NCBI GenBank assembly: GCA_028689145.1
Contig: JAQTWT010000001.1
Location: forward strand, 248,001-312,000
DNA length: 64,000 nucleotides
Direction of reading: 5' to 3'
Origin: Gallionella sp.
GTDB lineage: Bacteria; Pseudomonadota; Gammaproteobacteria; Burkholderiales; Gallionellaceae
A model generated the notes under the pieces. It did not search any database. It was not told the DNA's origin and was given only the letters and a program-made list of their open reading frames with translations. Below are positions 43,227 through 53,706 of this stretch, one piece after another. The position numbers and the translations under genes were made by a program. How positions within the stretch are numbered: the stretch's first letter is position 1; every line of letters starts with the position of its first letter.

Positions 43227-45359
43227 CTACGCTTGGGCAAACTTGACCAGCGCACCCACGTCCATGATCATTGCGACCCGGCCGTCGCCCATGATTGTGG
43301 CGCCCGACACGCCCACCACTTTGCGGTAATTGGTTTCCAGACTCTTGATCACCACCTGATGCTGGCTGACCAAGTCATCGACGAACAGCGCGACCTTTTG
43401 ACCTTCCGCTTCCAGCAACACCAGGATTCCTTTGGTCGGATCGGTGAATTTTGGCTGAATGTTGAATATTTTATGCAGTGCGATAATCGGCAGATATTCG
43501 CCGCGTACATGCAGCACCTGCCCCTGACCGCTGATTTCTTTTATGTCTGCTGCATTGGGTTGCAGCGACTCGATAATGAAACTGAGCGGCACGATATAGA
43601 GCTGGTCGCCCACTGCGATGGACAGTCCGTCCAGTATCGCCAACGTTAACGGCAGGCGGATAGTAATGGTGCTGCCTTCGCCTGCCTTGGACGCGATCTC
43701 AACGCGCCCGCCAATGCCCTCGATGTTCTTCTTGACCACATCCATGCCGACTCCGCGACCGGATACATCCGTGACCACAGCGGCGGTGGAAAAGCCGGGC
43801 GCAAAGATCATCAGCCAGACATCGGCATCGCTGATGTTGTCGTTGAACGGGATGCCTTTTTCTTTGGCTTTGGCAAGTATCCGTTCGCGGTTCAAACCGG
43901 CACCGTCATCCGATACCTGAATGACGATGTTGCCGCCCTGATGCGCGGCACGCAGGGTAATTGTGCCCTGCGGGTCTTTGCCCTTGGCAATGCGTTCTTC
44001 CGGCATCTCGATGCCGTGATCCAGACTATTGCGCACCAGATGGGTCATCGGGTCGCTGATTTTTTCGATCAGACCCTTGTCCAATTCGGTGCCCTCGCCA
44101 ACCATTTTGAGCTGAACTTTCTTGTCCAGTTTTCCGGCAAGGTCCCGTACCAGACGCGGGAAGCGGCTGAACACAAAATTGATCGGCATCATGCGTACCG
44201 ACATAACGGCTTCCTGAAGTTCGCGGGTGTTAAGTTCAAGCTGTGCCAATCCGCTGACCAGCGATTCGTTTAATACCGGATCGAGATGCGAGGCAATTTC
44301 AGCGAGCATGGATTGGGTAATCACCAGTTCGCCGACCAGATTGATCATTTGGTCGACTTTTTCCACGCCGACGCGGATCGAGGTCTCGGCAGCCGGTGCA
44401 GCAGCAGCTGGTGCGCGATCCGAGGCGCGGCGGTGCGGTGTTTCATCCGGTTTAGCGGGTGATTCGGACGTTGCCGCTTGCGCCTGATTTTCCACATCGA
44501 CGAAGAAGCCGTAACCCTGCGCATTCTCGGCTTCAGACTTGAGTGTTTCCGGTTCGACAAAAAAACCATAGCCCTGCGCGTCTTCGGTTGCAGCTTGAAG
44601 TTGTTCCGGTTCGACAAAGAAGCCGTAGCCTTGCTCGTCTTCCGATGGGTTTTCTGCCGCTGCAGCCGTATCGCCAAGCGAGGTGATGGTGAGTTGCTCG
44701 GGCTCCAAAAAGAATGAAAAGGTATCGCGCAAATCCTGTTCGGATGCATAACTGGTCAGCGATAGCGTGACCAATTCAGCGGTAATTTTTTGGTTTTCGA
44801 TCTTGCCGACATTGCTTAATTCTTCCAGCAGATTGTTGAGATCGGATTTATTGGGGAATATGTCGGTCGAATTCTTGAATTCGACCTGATAATTATGCTG
44901 TGCGGAAACGGGCGCTGCGGTAGCAGCAGGAGCTACCGGTTCGGTCTTGGTATTGCCGCCTTGCTGCGAGCCTTTGGCCGTCAATTGCGCCAGTCTGGCG
45001 CGGATTTCAATCGACGGCGCAGTATCGGCGATGGTTCCGTTCTGGTGTGCTTCCAGCAAGCCTTTCAGCACATCGCCCGCTTGCAGGAAGGCATCGACCA
45101 TATCGGAAGTGATCTTGATTTCATTCTTGCGAATGCCATCCAGCAGGGTTTCCAGAATGTGCGTCACTTCGGTCATATCGTTAAAACCGAATGTGCCGCT
45201 ACCGCCTTTAATGGAATGCGCCGAGCGGAAGATGGCGTTTAGCTGGTCCGGATCCGGCGCGTCAAGATCAAGCGCGAGCAACAGACTTTCCATGTTATCG
45301 AGATGCTCGGCGGACTCTTCAAAGAACACCTGGTAAAACTGGCTCATGTCGATGGACAT
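43227..45359 (-). CDS. cheA: Chemotaxis histidine kinase CheA (first copy, repeat-bearing linker)
   Basis: 710 residues. HPt domain with phospho-His in FRSAHSIKGGSGTFGF (about residue 48); dimerisation P3 (VDQMINLVGELVITQSMLAE); ATPase P4 (HLVRNSLDHGIEMPEER, DDGAGLNRERIL, GRGVGMDVVKKNI); CheW-like P5. Between P1 and P3 the linker holds a P2-like segment and then three near-identical units (EQGYGFFVEPEQ, AQGYGFFVEPET, AQGYGFFVDVEN). A looser FFLEPEQL precedes them. This is the main kinase candidate, with cheY upstream and cheW downstream. Confidence 0.95.
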   Translation of the reverse strand: MSIDMSQFYQVFFEESAEHLDNMESLLLALDLDAPDPDQLNAIFRSAHSIKGGSGTFGFNDMTEVTHILETLLDGIRKNEIKITSDMVDAFLQAGDVLKGLLEAHQNGTIADTAPSIEIRARLAQLTAKGSQQGGNTKTEPVAPAATAAPVSAQHNYQVEFKNSTDIFPNKSDLNNLLEELSNVGKIENQKITAELVTLSLTSYASEQDLRDTFSFFLEPEQLTITSLGDTAAAAENPSEDEQGYGFFVEPEQLQAATEDAQGYGFFVEPETLKSEAENAQGYGFFVDVENQAQAATSESPAKPDETPHRRASDRAPAAAAPAAETSIRVGVEKVDQMINLVGELVITQSMLAEIASHLDPVLNESLVSGLAQLELNTRELQEAVMSVRMMPINFVFSRFPRLVRDLAGKLDKKVQLKMVGEGTELDKGLIEKISDPMTHLVRNSLDHGIEMPEERIAKGKDPQGTITLRAAHQGGNIVIQVSDDGAGLNRERILAKAKEKGIPFNDNISDADVWLMIFAPGFSTAAVVTDVSGRGVGMDVVKKNIEGIGGRVEIASKAGEGSTITIRLPLTLAILDGLSIAVGDQLYIVPLSFIIESLQPNAADIKEISGQGQVLHVRGEYLPIIALHKIFNIQPKFTDPTKGILVLLEAEGQKVALFVDDLVSQHQVVIKSLETNYRKVVGVSGATIMGDGRVAMIMDVGALVKFAQA

Positions 45360-45431
45360 TGGATTTTTCCTAGAGTGATGTGTGAAAAATTCTGATTGAA
45401 CTCAATGTAGGTCTGGCAAGAACATCCCTCT

Positions 45432-45470
45432 CTCTAACTCTCTCCCGCAAGCGGGAGAAAGGACAAACGA
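45432..45470. repeat. CCCGCAAGCGGG repeat upstream of cheA
   Basis: CTCTAACTCTCTCCCGCAAGCGGGAGAAAGGACAAACGA-type unit (hairpin CTCTCCCGC-AA-GCGGGAG). It is the same element as the one inserted in ftsY at 9612-9662. It lies between cheY and cheA. Confidence 0.75.
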
Positions 45471-45504
45471 GAAGAGCAATTGTTAACCCTGCCCACCCTA
45501 CGTT

Positions 45505-45870
45505 CTAGCCAACGACTTTTTTTACAACCTCCAGCAATTTTTGCGGATCAAACGGCTTTACCAGCCAACCGGTGGCACCAGCAGCCTTGCCCTGAGCTTT
45601 CATGGCATCGCTGGACTCGGTGGTCAGCATCAGAATCGGCACAGACCGGTATTGAGGCAGTCCGCGCAAATTTTTGATCAGCGTCAGACCGTCCATCTTG
45701 GGCATATTCTGGTCGGTCAGTACCAGATTGGCCGCATTGGCTTTGGCTTTGTCCAGTCCTTCCTGTCCATCGGCTGCTTCGATAACGGTATAACCGGCCG
45801 ATTTCAGAGTAAAAGCTACCATTTGCCGGATAGAGGCGGAATCATCGACAGTTAGTATTATTTTGGCCAT
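45505..45870 (-). CDS. cheY: Chemotaxis response regulator CheY (copy 1)
   Basis: 121-residue single receiver. Acidic pocket VDDSASIRQMV, phospho-Asp in LVLTDQNMPKMDG, Thr in LMLTTESS, Lys in WLVKPFDPQ. This type is often found beside cheA in betaproteobacteria. It lies 145 nt upstream of cheA and probably starts or continues that transcript. The other CheY (51290-51688) is next to cheZ and is the likelier motor-binding one. Confidence 0.93.
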   Translation of the reverse strand: MAKIILTVDDSASIRQMVAFTLKSAGYTVIEAADGQEGLDKAKANAANLVLTDQNMPKMDGLTLIKNLRGLPQYRSVPILMLTTESSDAMKAQGKAAGATGWLVKPFDPQKLLEVVKKVVG

Positions 45871-46011
45871 TTTGCACTCGATTAAGTTATCAAAAATACT
45901 TGAGTAGATTACATTATTTTAGCTAAGAAATGCAACGTAAAAACAGTCACAGTCAGGATACACCAATTACATTACACCGTTATAACCGGTCGCAACGACA
46001 CTAACCCCGCA

Positions 46012-47223
46012 CTAAAACAACTCGATGTCGCCCGTGCTGAAATTATCCTGTGCAACGGGGTTGGATTTCTTGGCATCCAGCGTCACGACATGCTCGTGCA
46101 GCAGGTTATTGTAAGCCGATATTTGGTTGAGATATTCGTCGCGATTCAGGCTGTCTGTACCCTTACTCATTTCGCCGGCAACTTCCTGCAAAGCGGTCAT
46201 GCGCATTTGTGCATGACCGATCAACTGCGAACTCATGTCCTGAAATTGCAAAGTAGATACGGCTACCGCGACATTCTGCTCGACTTTTGAGTTGATGCGG
46301 CTTAGCTCGACGGCATTGCCGGCGATAGTTTCATTGAGCGCGGTAAGATCGTTCATCATGGCTTTGACATGCTGCTTGGAGTCCATCACAAACGTCATAT
46401 CGTTGGCCGCAAGTTTGTCAATATAGTGTTCGGCACTAATCAGCGATTGGCTGACATTGCCCACCAGCGTGCGGATCTGCTTGCTAAATTTATTGGTATT
46501 TTCGGAAAGGTTGCGCACCTCGTCGGCCACCACGGCAAAGCCGCGTCCGGCATCACCCGCACGCGCGGCTTCGATAGCCGCATTCAGGGCGAGCAGATTG
46601 GTTTGCTTGGCGATGCTTTCCACCTCGGTCAGGATGCTCAAAATACTGGATACTTGCGCATTGATAGCATCCATTTTTTCCACCAGCTCCATCGCATGCT
46701 TGCTGTTTTCCACCGTGCTGTCGACAAATTCGTTCATCGCTTTTTCGGTGTCATGAACAAAATGCTCGAACTTTTCTTTGGCGCTCGACCCGCCGCTGCT
46801 TGAATCGCCCTCGGTGATAAACAGCGTCAAGGCCTGCTGGGCACGCACCTCGTCGGCCATCGCGGTAAAGGTGCTGACCAGCGTGGAAATGGCATCGCTG
46901 AGTATGGCTTGTGTATTGCCCAGCTCGGTATGCGCGGAACTGAGCTGGTTGGAAACTTCCTTGCCGAATTGCACATGGAATGCGTTGCTTTCATGAATCA
47001 GCGGGGTGTCCTGTGCGGCGAGTGAGTTGTCTGACCCGGAAGACGCGTTGCCGGTGACGGCACGTTTAAGCAGGTAGCCCCATACGGATGTCAATACCAG
47101 AAATAAAACTGCATCTGCCGCGGCTATGGCGGGACTGTAAAAATACAGCGCGTGCCCTCCCAGCAGAATACCGCTAAGCAATATGCCAATGATGGCGGAG
47201 CGAGAATAATTTGTCATGGTCAA
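46012..47223 (-). CDS. Short membrane-anchored methyl-accepting chemotaxis protein
   Basis: 403 residues. Two N-terminal membrane helices ([20 protein letters not shown] and [20 protein letters not shown]) form a hairpin with almost no periplasmic loop, so sensing must be in the membrane or cytoplasm. The signalling tip reads [20 protein letters not shown]. There is no HAMP. Its C-terminus ends GDIELF, close to the GDVELFG end of CheD. It sits between the two cheA modules. Confidence 0.88.
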   Translation of the reverse strand: MTMTNYSRSAIIGILLSGILLGGHALYFYSPAIAAADAVLFLVLTSVWGYLLKRAVTGNASSGSDNSLAAQDTPLIHESNAFHVQFGKEVSNQLSSAHTELGNTQAILSDAISTLVSTFTAMADEVRAQQALTLFITEGDSSSGGSSAKEKFEHFVHDTEKAMNEFVDSTVENSKHAMELVEKMDAINAQVSSILSILTEVESIAKQTNLLALNAAIEAARAGDAGRGFAVVADEVRNLSENTNKFSKQIRTLVGNVSQSLISAEHYIDKLAANDMTFVMDSKQHVKAMMNDLTALNETIAGNAVELSRINSKVEQNVAVAVSTLQFQDMSSQLIGHAQMRMTALQEVAGEMSKGTDSLNRDEYLNQISAYNNLLHEHVVTLDAKKSNPVAQDNFSTGDIELF

Positions 47224-47401
47224 CAGATACCCATTTTTGAATAACTATAGAATATGGCGATGCATGAACCGCGTCAATCTTGAATGATTGCTTTTAACCA
47301 ACACATCATGCTTGATTTACGCCGTATTGACGGGCTATTCATGGTAGTGCGTTGCAATGCACAGGTGTGCTGGCACATTCTACCCGTTAGTTACTACAAA
47401 A

Positions 47402-48529
47402 CTATTTCGGCGAATGGCACAACAGGCTGCTATCGCCTTCTCCCGCTACCGCAATTCTTTCCAGTGCGGCGAGAACCTCCATACTGTCGGCTTCCATTCT
47501 ACCGACCAGTTCGATACCGAGCAGAGGATCACCGGCTCGAAACGCTGTGACTGCCTCCCGTCCATTCTGGTGGAATGCCTGATGCGGATTTGCAATGGCT
47601 GCGTAACCGTCCAGTCTGGAAAAACAATCCTTGCCTTCGCCCTCGAAGTACCACTTGCCCAAACGGCATGCGGTGTGCGACGCAAAGCTATCAGCAGTGC
47701 GCTCGGAGATGCCCATGAACACTTTGTAAATTTCAAACTTGTACAGGATGTGGTCAATTTTGGCGACTTCGACGAAACTGCGCAGTGCCGCGGCTGAAAT
47801 CGTGCCTTCCATCTGGTGCGACAGACTCAGCACTTGCTGCATATTATCCATGACACCGCCGACATCGCGGCCAAATACCTGTGACTTCGCCGCCCATTCT
47901 TCCATCTGCACTTTAGTGAGATCGGTTTCGCCCTGAATGGCAACCACAATCGTCGAGATTTCGCTGGTCGCCTTCGCGGTGCGCTCGGCCAGTTTGCGCA
48001 CCTCGTCCGCGACGACCGCAAAGCCGCGCCCTTGTTCGCCGGCGCGCGCGGCTTCGATGGCCGCGTTAAGCGCCAACAGGTTGGTCTGGTCGGCAATTTC
48101 CTTGATCAGTTGAACGATGCTGCCGATCTGCGCCGCCCGTTCAGTCAGATTCTGCACGTTTTGCGAAGTTTGCAGCGTGTCGCCGGACAGCGCCTCCAGA
48201 CTTTGCGATATCTGCAACACAGCCGTGCGGTTGTTTTCGGAAATACTGGCCGCTTCAATGGCGTGTTGTTTTTCTTCGCGCAACGCCTGCGCTGCGGCAA
48301 CCTGGGATTGTTGCAGCACGGCAAAGGAATCGCCGAATCCCTGCATATTGGCAAACAACCGCGCCGAGGTGTCGTGTTCCGTCCGAAGCGCCTTCAACTC
48401 GGTGAGCGCCGCGTCACGCTCATTTTCCAATGCAGCCAAATTACTGTGCATTGCGGCGATCTCTTGCTCGGTTTGGCTTAACCTCGCGCGCAATGACTGG
48501 TGTTCACGTCTTAATTTTCCGCAAAACAT
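47402..48529 (-). CDS. Soluble chemoreceptor with zinc-binding CZB domain
   Basis: 375 residues, no membrane segment. An N-terminal coiled coil (about 1-70) precedes the signalling domain ([20 protein letters not shown]). The C-terminal CZB domain has the expected zinc ligands: His in [14 protein letters not shown], Cys in [13 protein letters not shown] and His in [11 protein letters not shown] receptors such as TlpD respond to zinc or oxidants such as hypochlorous acid. It is encoded directly after the second cheA. Confidence 0.9.
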   Translation of the reverse strand: MFCGKLRREHQSLRARLSQTEQEIAAMHSNLAALENERDAALTELKALRTEHDTSARLFANMQGFGDSFAVLQQSQVAAAQALREEKQHAIEAASISENNRTAVLQISQSLEALSGDTLQTSQNVQNLTERAAQIGSIVQLIKEIADQTNLLALNAAIEAARAGEQGRGFAVVADEVRKLAERTAKATSEISTIVVAIQGETDLTKVQMEEWAAKSQVFGRDVGGVMDNMQQVLSLSHQMEGTISAAALRSFVEVAKIDHILYKFEIYKVFMGISERTADSFASHTACRLGKWYFEGEGKDCFSRLDGYAAIANPHQAFHQNGREAVTAFRAGDPLLGIELVGRMEADSMEVLAALERIAVAGEGDSSLLCHSPK

Positions 48530-48608
48530 CTTTCTCTCCCGTGTGGCAAAGAGTGATAGGAAGGGTAGGTTTGCCTACTGCTTGCTGCCCACTCTTAAAC
48601 CTATATGT

Positions 48609-50465
48609 TTAATGTCCGCGTATGTCGCTGAGCAATTCCTTGATATCGAGAATCAGCACGATATCGCCTTCACTGGACATCGTCACACCTGCCACGCCTT
48701 TGGGGCGGAAAGTGTCCAGTGATTTGATCACCACATCGTCATGTCCGGCAAAGCCGTCTGCCGAGAGGATGAAGCTGTTGTTGCCAAACTGCATCAGTAC
48801 GCCCACTTCGGGCACCACACCCTGTTCCCATCCGATCAATTGAGCCAACGGCAGTACCGGCAGCACCTCGCCGCGAACGACCATGGTAGCTTTACCGGAG
48901 ACCTGCTGTAACTGGTCGGGCGTAATGGACAGGATTTCGCGCACCATCGACAGGGGAACGGCAAAAGACTGATCGCCGAGTCGCAAGATCAGTACCGGCA
49001 GGATCGCGAGCGTGAGCGGCAAGGAAATGGTGATTTCTGTGCCCCGCTCCGGTTCGGACTGAATAGTGATAATTCCGTTAAGTTTCGAGATGTTGGTTTT
49101 GACCACATCCATACCGACACCGCGTCCGGATACGCTGGAGATTTCTTCCTTGGTCGAAAAACCCGGCAGGAAAATGAGTTCCAGACACTGATTTTCATCC
49201 AGTGTGTTAGCCATCTCATTGGTGATCAGCCCTTTTTCTACCGCCTTGTTGCGGATCACATCCGGGCGCATACCGCGCCCGTCGTCCTTGATGATAATCA
49301 GAATGTGGTCGCCTTCCTGGCGCGCGCTCAACTCCACGATGCTCTTTTCCGGTTTGCCGGCAGCTATGCGTTTCTCGATGGTTTCAACACCGTGATCCAC
49401 CGCATTGCGCACCAAGTGAACCAGCGGATCGTTCAAATCCTCGATCATGGTCTTGTCCATCTCGGTTTCTTCACCGACCAGCACCAGTTCCACATCCTTG
49501 CCCAGCGAGCGCGCCAAATCCCGCGCCAAACGCGGGTATTTCTTGAACAGGCGCCCGATCGGCTGCATGCGGGTTTTCATTACCGCATTCTGCAAATTCA
49601 CTACCAGCATATCCAGTTGCGTGACAGATTGGTCGAGTTCGCTCAGGGTATTCTGGTCATTGCGCCCCTGCAAAATGTCAGAACGCAAATGGGTGAGACG
49701 ATTTTTGGTCAGGCCGATTTCGCCGGAAAGATTCAACACTTGATCGAGGCGGTCGGTGTCCACGCGGATAGTCGATTCCTTGGCCTCCTGTGCCGGAACG
49801 TCACCGCCACGGCGGCCTACCGTGGCACCCGGTACGTCGGCTGTACGGCGACCGAATGCTTCCTTGGTCGATTTCTCCTCGGAGATTGCTTCGGCGATTT
49901 TTTCAGGGTCGCGGGTTGCGCCCACCTTGGCGACGATATCCGTGCCGGTCAGCGCGGAATATAACGCATTCCAATCGACACCATCAGGGGCTTGGGTTGT
50001 CGATGGTGTGGCCTGCGCGACAGACGGGGCTGCGGGGTTGGGTTTATTTTCTGTCTTTTGCGCCGAGGGGGCTTTGCCGTCCAGTGCAGCCTTTAAATTT
50101 GCCAGAATATCCGCGGGAGCGGCCTCGGGTTGCAGACTTTGTTGCAGCGCATTGAACATTCTGCGTACTTCGGCAGTTGCCGCGAAAATTACGTCCATAA
50201 GTTCCGCGCTCAGTGTTAATTCACGATTGCGCAGCTTGTCGAACAAATTTTCGGTGAGGTGGCACAGTGTGACCAGCTCGCTTGCATTGAGAAATCCGGC
50301 ACCGCCTTTGATGGTGTGAAAGCCGCGAAATATCTCGTTGAGCAATTTGCTGTCGTCCGGATGTTTCTCCAGCTCCATCAATTTGCTGTCCACGTCGGAC
50401 AACATCTCCCCGGCCTCTGTCAGGAAATCGCTCAGCAATTCTTCCATGCCCGCAAAGTCGTTCAT
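48609..50465 (-). CDS. cheA: Chemotaxis histidine kinase CheA (second copy)
   Basis: 618 residues. HPt with phospho-His in FRGFHTIKGGAGFLNA (about residue 50), a Pro/Ala-rich linker without an obvious P2 domain, P3 (DQVLNLSGEIGLTKNRL), P4 (HLVRNAVDHGVETIEKR, DDGRGMRPDVI, GRGVGMDVVKTNI) and P5. It is clearly diverged from the other CheA and lacks the GYGFF repeats. It follows cheZ and cheY, so it may phosphorylate the motor-type CheY. Confidence 0.95.
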   Translation of the reverse strand: MNDFAGMEELLSDFLTEAGEMLSDVDSKLMELEKHPDDSKLLNEIFRGFHTIKGGAGFLNASELVTLCHLTENLFDKLRNRELTLSAELMDVIFAATAEVRRMFNALQQSLQPEAAPADILANLKAALDGKAPSAQKTENKPNPAAPSVAQATPSTTQAPDGVDWNALYSALTGTDIVAKVGATRDPEKIAEAISEEKSTKEAFGRRTADVPGATVGRRGGDVPAQEAKESTIRVDTDRLDQVLNLSGEIGLTKNRLTHLRSDILQGRNDQNTLSELDQSVTQLDMLVVNLQNAVMKTRMQPIGRLFKKYPRLARDLARSLGKDVELVLVGEETEMDKTMIEDLNDPLVHLVRNAVDHGVETIEKRIAAGKPEKSIVELSARQEGDHILIIIKDDGRGMRPDVIRNKAVEKGLITNEMANTLDENQCLELIFLPGFSTKEEISSVSGRGVGMDVVKTNISKLNGIITIQSEPERGTEITISLPLTLAILPVLILRLGDQSFAVPLSMVREILSITPDQLQQVSGKATMVVRGEVLPVLPLAQLIGWEQGVVPEVGVLMQFGNNSFILSADGFAGHDDVVIKSLDTFRPKGVAGVTMSSEGDIVLILDIKELLSDIRGH

Positions 50466-50568
50466 TTCTTTCTCCTATCTGATGCAGTCTCTAGCCGTTC
50501 ATCAGGTTGCCAAAGAACAACAACCATGGCCTGCTATGCAAGGGGATGGCTCGCCATCCCCTGCGTTA

Positions 50569-51282
50569 TTAAAAACCTAAACTAGCCAACAGGTCATCCA
50601 CCTGATCCTGGTTGGTCACGATGTCGGTGCGTCCTGTTGTATTGACGACAGGACCATTCAATAGCCCGTCATAATCGGCTTTGACTGCAGGAGGTGCGTT
50701 CTCCAGCAATAATGTCACCAATTGCTGCTCCATGGTTTTCGTGACTTCGATGATTTTTTTGATGACCTGCCCGGTCAGATCCTGAAAATCCTGGGCCATC
50801 ATGATTTCCATCAGGTAACCATTGGTTGCTTTGGTTTGCTTGGGTACTTCATACAGGAATGCATGTGTTTGCATCACAAGATTTTTGAATTGTTCCACAT
50901 CCAGCTTTTTCTCGAACAGCATGTCCCACTGCCCGGCCAGACGGTGTGATTCCACTTCTACTTTTTCCAGAATCGGTTGCGCCGAATCGGTGGCGTTTAA
51001 TACCTTCTCCGCGGCCTGTTGCGTCAGGGTGGCCACATAATTCAAGCGGTCACGCGCATCGGGAATCGATGATGCCGCTTTCTCAATTTGCTTGTTAAGA
51101 CCCAGTTCGCGCAATGTGTCGTGCAATGTTCGCGCCATGTGCCCGATATGGTTGATTACTTTATCTGAGCCATCACCGGCAATTGAGGTATTGGGGTCGT
51201 CTTCGGCGACATTTGCTGCAACGATGCTGTCGAACAACGATTCGAGATCGTCGGAATCACCGCTTGCTGTATTACTTGTCAT
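50569..51282 (-). CDS. cheZ: CheY-P phosphatase CheZ
   Basis: 237 residues, mostly helical. The catalytic region AQDFQDLTGQVIKKIIEVTK carries the Asp and Gln needed for CheY-P hydrolysis. The C-terminal CheY-binding peptide NQDQVDDLLASLGF is intact. It lies 7 nt after cheY, and the pair is the standard cheY-cheZ module. Confidence 0.96.
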   Translation of the reverse strand: MTSNTASGDSDDLESLFDSIVAANVAEDDPNTSIAGDGSDKVINHIGHMARTLHDTLRELGLNKQIEKAASSIPDARDRLNYVATLTQQAAEKVLNATDSAQPILEKVEVESHRLAGQWDMLFEKKLDVEQFKNLVMQTHAFLYEVPKQTKATNGYLMEIMMAQDFQDLTGQVIKKIIEVTKTMEQQLVTLLLENAPPAVKADYDGLLNGPVVNTTGRTDIVTNQDQVDDLLASLGF

Positions 51283-51289
51283 GGCATAC

Positions 51290-51688
51290 TCACTTTTGTA
51301 GGTTCGGGAAGTTTTGGAAGATTTTCTTCAGCTTCTCATCCAGCGTGGCGGCCGTGAATGGTTTTACCACATAGCCACTCGCCCCGGCTTTCGCCGCTTC
51401 AATAATATTTTCTTTCTTGGCTTCCGCAGTGACCATCAGTACCGGCAGATGCTTGAGCTTGTCATCCGCCCGAATGGAACGCAGCAGATCAATGCCCGTC
51501 ATATTGGGCATATTCCAGTCGGAAACCACGAAATCAAATGTGTCAGCGCGCAGCTTGGTTAGCGCATCTATCCCGTCTTCCGCTTCCTGCACGTTGGTAA
51601 AACCCAACTCTTTGAGCAAATTGCGCACGATGCGCCGCATTGTGGAAAAATCATCAACCACCAAAAACTTTGTATTTTCAATACCCAT
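51290..51688 (-). CDS. cheY: Chemotaxis response regulator CheY (copy 2, cheZ-linked)
   Basis: 132 residues and E. coli-like: [20 protein letters not shown], phospho-Asp in [13 protein letters not shown], Thr in [12 protein letters not shown], Tyr/Lys in SGYVVKPFT. The pairing with cheZ and these residues make it the likely flagellar-switch-binding CheY. Confidence 0.96.
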   Translation of the reverse strand: MGIENTKFLVVDDFSTMRRIVRNLLKELGFTNVQEAEDGIDALTKLRADTFDFVVSDWNMPNMTGIDLLRSIRADDKLKHLPVLMVTAEAKKENIIEAAKAGASGYVVKPFTAATLDEKLKKIFQNFPNLQK

Positions 51689-51703
51689 AACAATCCCCTA
51701 CCT

Positions 51704-52651
51704 TCAATTCAACAGCGGCCTCAATGTTGTCGACAAAATCATCGAATCAAATTTAGGCACATAATAATCCACCCCGACGCGACGCCCCATCGCGCGATTG
51801 GCATCGGAAGAAAGTGACGAGTGCATCACCACAGGTATGCCTTCAAAACGGCGATCAGATTTGATGTTTTGGGTTAAGACGTAGCCGTCCATTTCCGGCA
51901 TTTCCGCATCGGTCAAAATCACCTGTATCTGATCCTGCAAATTGGCTCCCGTACTTTGCGCCGCATCCGCCATGGCCTTAAGCCTGTCCCATGCCTCCTG
52001 GCCATTATTCGACTGGATATGCTTGATGCCCATTTTGTCCAGTACCTCAGCAATTTTTCTGCGTGCCACCATTGAATCGTCGGCGAAAAATATGCACAGG
52101 TCGCGCGCCGATTCCACACGCTCCACCTCGCCTACCACGCCTTCACCGAAGGCATTGGCCAAAATCTGCTCAACGTCCAGAATTGATACCAGCGTGCCAT
52201 CCTGCAATTCCGTGATCGCGGTAATCAGCGAGCCCTGATCGGAAAGCATTCCCTCGGTGGCGCGCACCTTATCCCAGTCCACCCGGATGATGCGATCAAC
52301 ACCCTTTACCAGAAAGCCGAGGATGTGGGTATTGTATTCCGCCACCATCATGGTCTGGTGCCTCTCGGTCGTCTGGATTCCCATGAAGTTCGCCAGATTT
52401 AGCACCGGCATAACATGGCCGCGCAATGACACGATACCGTCAACCCCGCTCGGCATATTGGGTGTGCGGGTAATTTTCTTTGCCTGACTGATTTCCTTGA
52501 CCTTGAATACATTGATGCCGAACTTCTCATCGCTGCCCAAATTAAACAGCAGAATTTCCATTTTATTGGTGCCGGCCAGATTGGTGCGGGCATCAACGTG
52601 ATCCAGCATGTTGCTTTGGTCGCTGCTCGAAATATCTTCCATATAAGTCAT
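51704..52651 (-). CDS. cheV: CheV: CheW-receiver fusion (copy 1)
   Basis: 315 residues from the ATG at 52651 (AAGGAG upstream). CheW domain (LGSDEKFGINVFKVKEISQ, VSLRGHVMPVLNLANF) followed by a receiver (FADDSMVARRKIAEVL, phospho-Asp in LTDAEMPEMDGYVLTQ). CheV couples receptors to CheA and adapts signalling when phosphorylated. It follows a second cheV directly. Confidence 0.95.
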   Translation of the reverse strand: MTYMEDISSSDQSNMLDHVDARTNLAGTNKMEILLFNLGSDEKFGINVFKVKEISQAKKITRTPNMPSGVDGIVSLRGHVMPVLNLANFMGIQTTERHQTMMVAEYNTHILGFLVKGVDRIIRVDWDKVRATEGMLSDQGSLITAITELQDGTLVSILDVEQILANAFGEGVVGEVERVESARDLCIFFADDSMVARRKIAEVLDKMGIKHIQSNNGQEAWDRLKAMADAAQSTGANLQDQIQVILTDAEMPEMDGYVLTQNIKSDRRFEGIPVVMHSSLSSDANRAMGRRVGVDYYVPKFDSMILSTTLRPLLN

Positions 52652-52699
52652 TTTATTCTCCTTGGTGGAGGTGTACCGTGCCGCGTCTCACCTTCACTA

Positions 52700-53641
52700 T
52701 CAAACCAACAACCTCGCTAATGTTTCCGCCAATTTTTGCGCCTCGAATTTCGGCACATATTCGTCCACCCCGACCGCTTTGCCCATCTGCTCGTTGGAAG
52801 TGCTGCTCAGTGACGAATGCATCAACACAGGGATTCCGGCAAAGCGTTTGTCAGACTTGATTTTGCGTGTCAGCATGTAACCGTCCATCTCCGGCATTTC
52901 AACGTCGGTGAGGATCACTTGCACCATGTTTTTGAGCGGGATATTCGAGGCATCCGAGTAGTCTGCCAGCTTGGACAATTCCTCCCACGCCTGGCGGCCA
53001 TTGATCGCTGAAATAGACTTCACCTGCATGGCTTCCAGTGTTTTGGCAATCTGGCTGCGCGCAACCGAAGAGTCGTCGGCAAAAAATACGGTGCGCTCTT
53101 TGCCCAGCGGTCGCACACTCTTGAATATGTTGTCATCGCTGTCAAAATGACCGGTTTCGGAAAGAACTTTTTCCACATCCAGCATCATCACCAGTCGCTT
53201 GTCTTTTAGTTCGGTAATAGCGGTAACCAGACCGCCCATTTCCGCCACCAGCATTTGTGGTGGAACGCGCATCGCCGACCAGTCCAAACGCAGGATGTTG
53301 TCTACCGCCTTGACCAGAAAACCCTGCGTATGGCCGTTGTATTCGGTGACGATCATGATCTCCGGCTTCAGCTCGGTTTCGATGCCGATATATTTGGCCA
53401 GATCGATCACCGGAACCAGTACCCCGCGCAAGCTCACCATCCCCTCTACCGCTTTGGGCATATCCGGCGCGCGCGTAATGGCGGGAATGCGCATTACCTC
53501 GCGCACCTTGAATACGTTAATGCCGAAGGTTTCCTCGCGCCCGGTGCGACTGTCAACGCCCAATGAAAACATCAGGATTTCCAGCTTGTTGGTACCGGCC
53601 AGTTTGGTTCTGGCATCAATGCTTTTTAATAATTCCGACAT
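52700..53641 (-). CDS. cheV: CheV: CheW-receiver fusion (copy 2)
   Basis: 313 residues. CheW domain (ETFGINVFKVREVMRIPAIT, VSLRGVLVPVIDLAKYIG) and receiver (FADDSSVARSQIAKTL, phospho-Asp in LTDVEMPEMDGYMLTR). It resembles the neighbouring CheV along its full length, indicating an older tandem duplication. GAGGAG precedes the ATG. Confidence 0.95.
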   Translation of the reverse strand: MSELLKSIDARTKLAGTNKLEILMFSLGVDSRTGREETFGINVFKVREVMRIPAITRAPDMPKAVEGMVSLRGVLVPVIDLAKYIGIETELKPEIMIVTEYNGHTQGFLVKAVDNILRLDWSAMRVPPQMLVAEMGGLVTAITELKDKRLVMMLDVEKVLSETGHFDSDDNIFKSVRPLGKERTVFFADDSSVARSQIAKTLEAMQVKSISAINGRQAWEELSKLADYSDASNIPLKNMVQVILTDVEMPEMDGYMLTRKIKSDKRFAGIPVLMHSSLSSTSNEQMGKAVGVDEYVPKFEAQKLAETLARLLV

Positions 53642-53706
53642 TTCATCTCCTCACTTTGGTAGCGGTTGAAGCGGAATATCCCGCAACACGCTATCCGTTC
53701 CCAACT

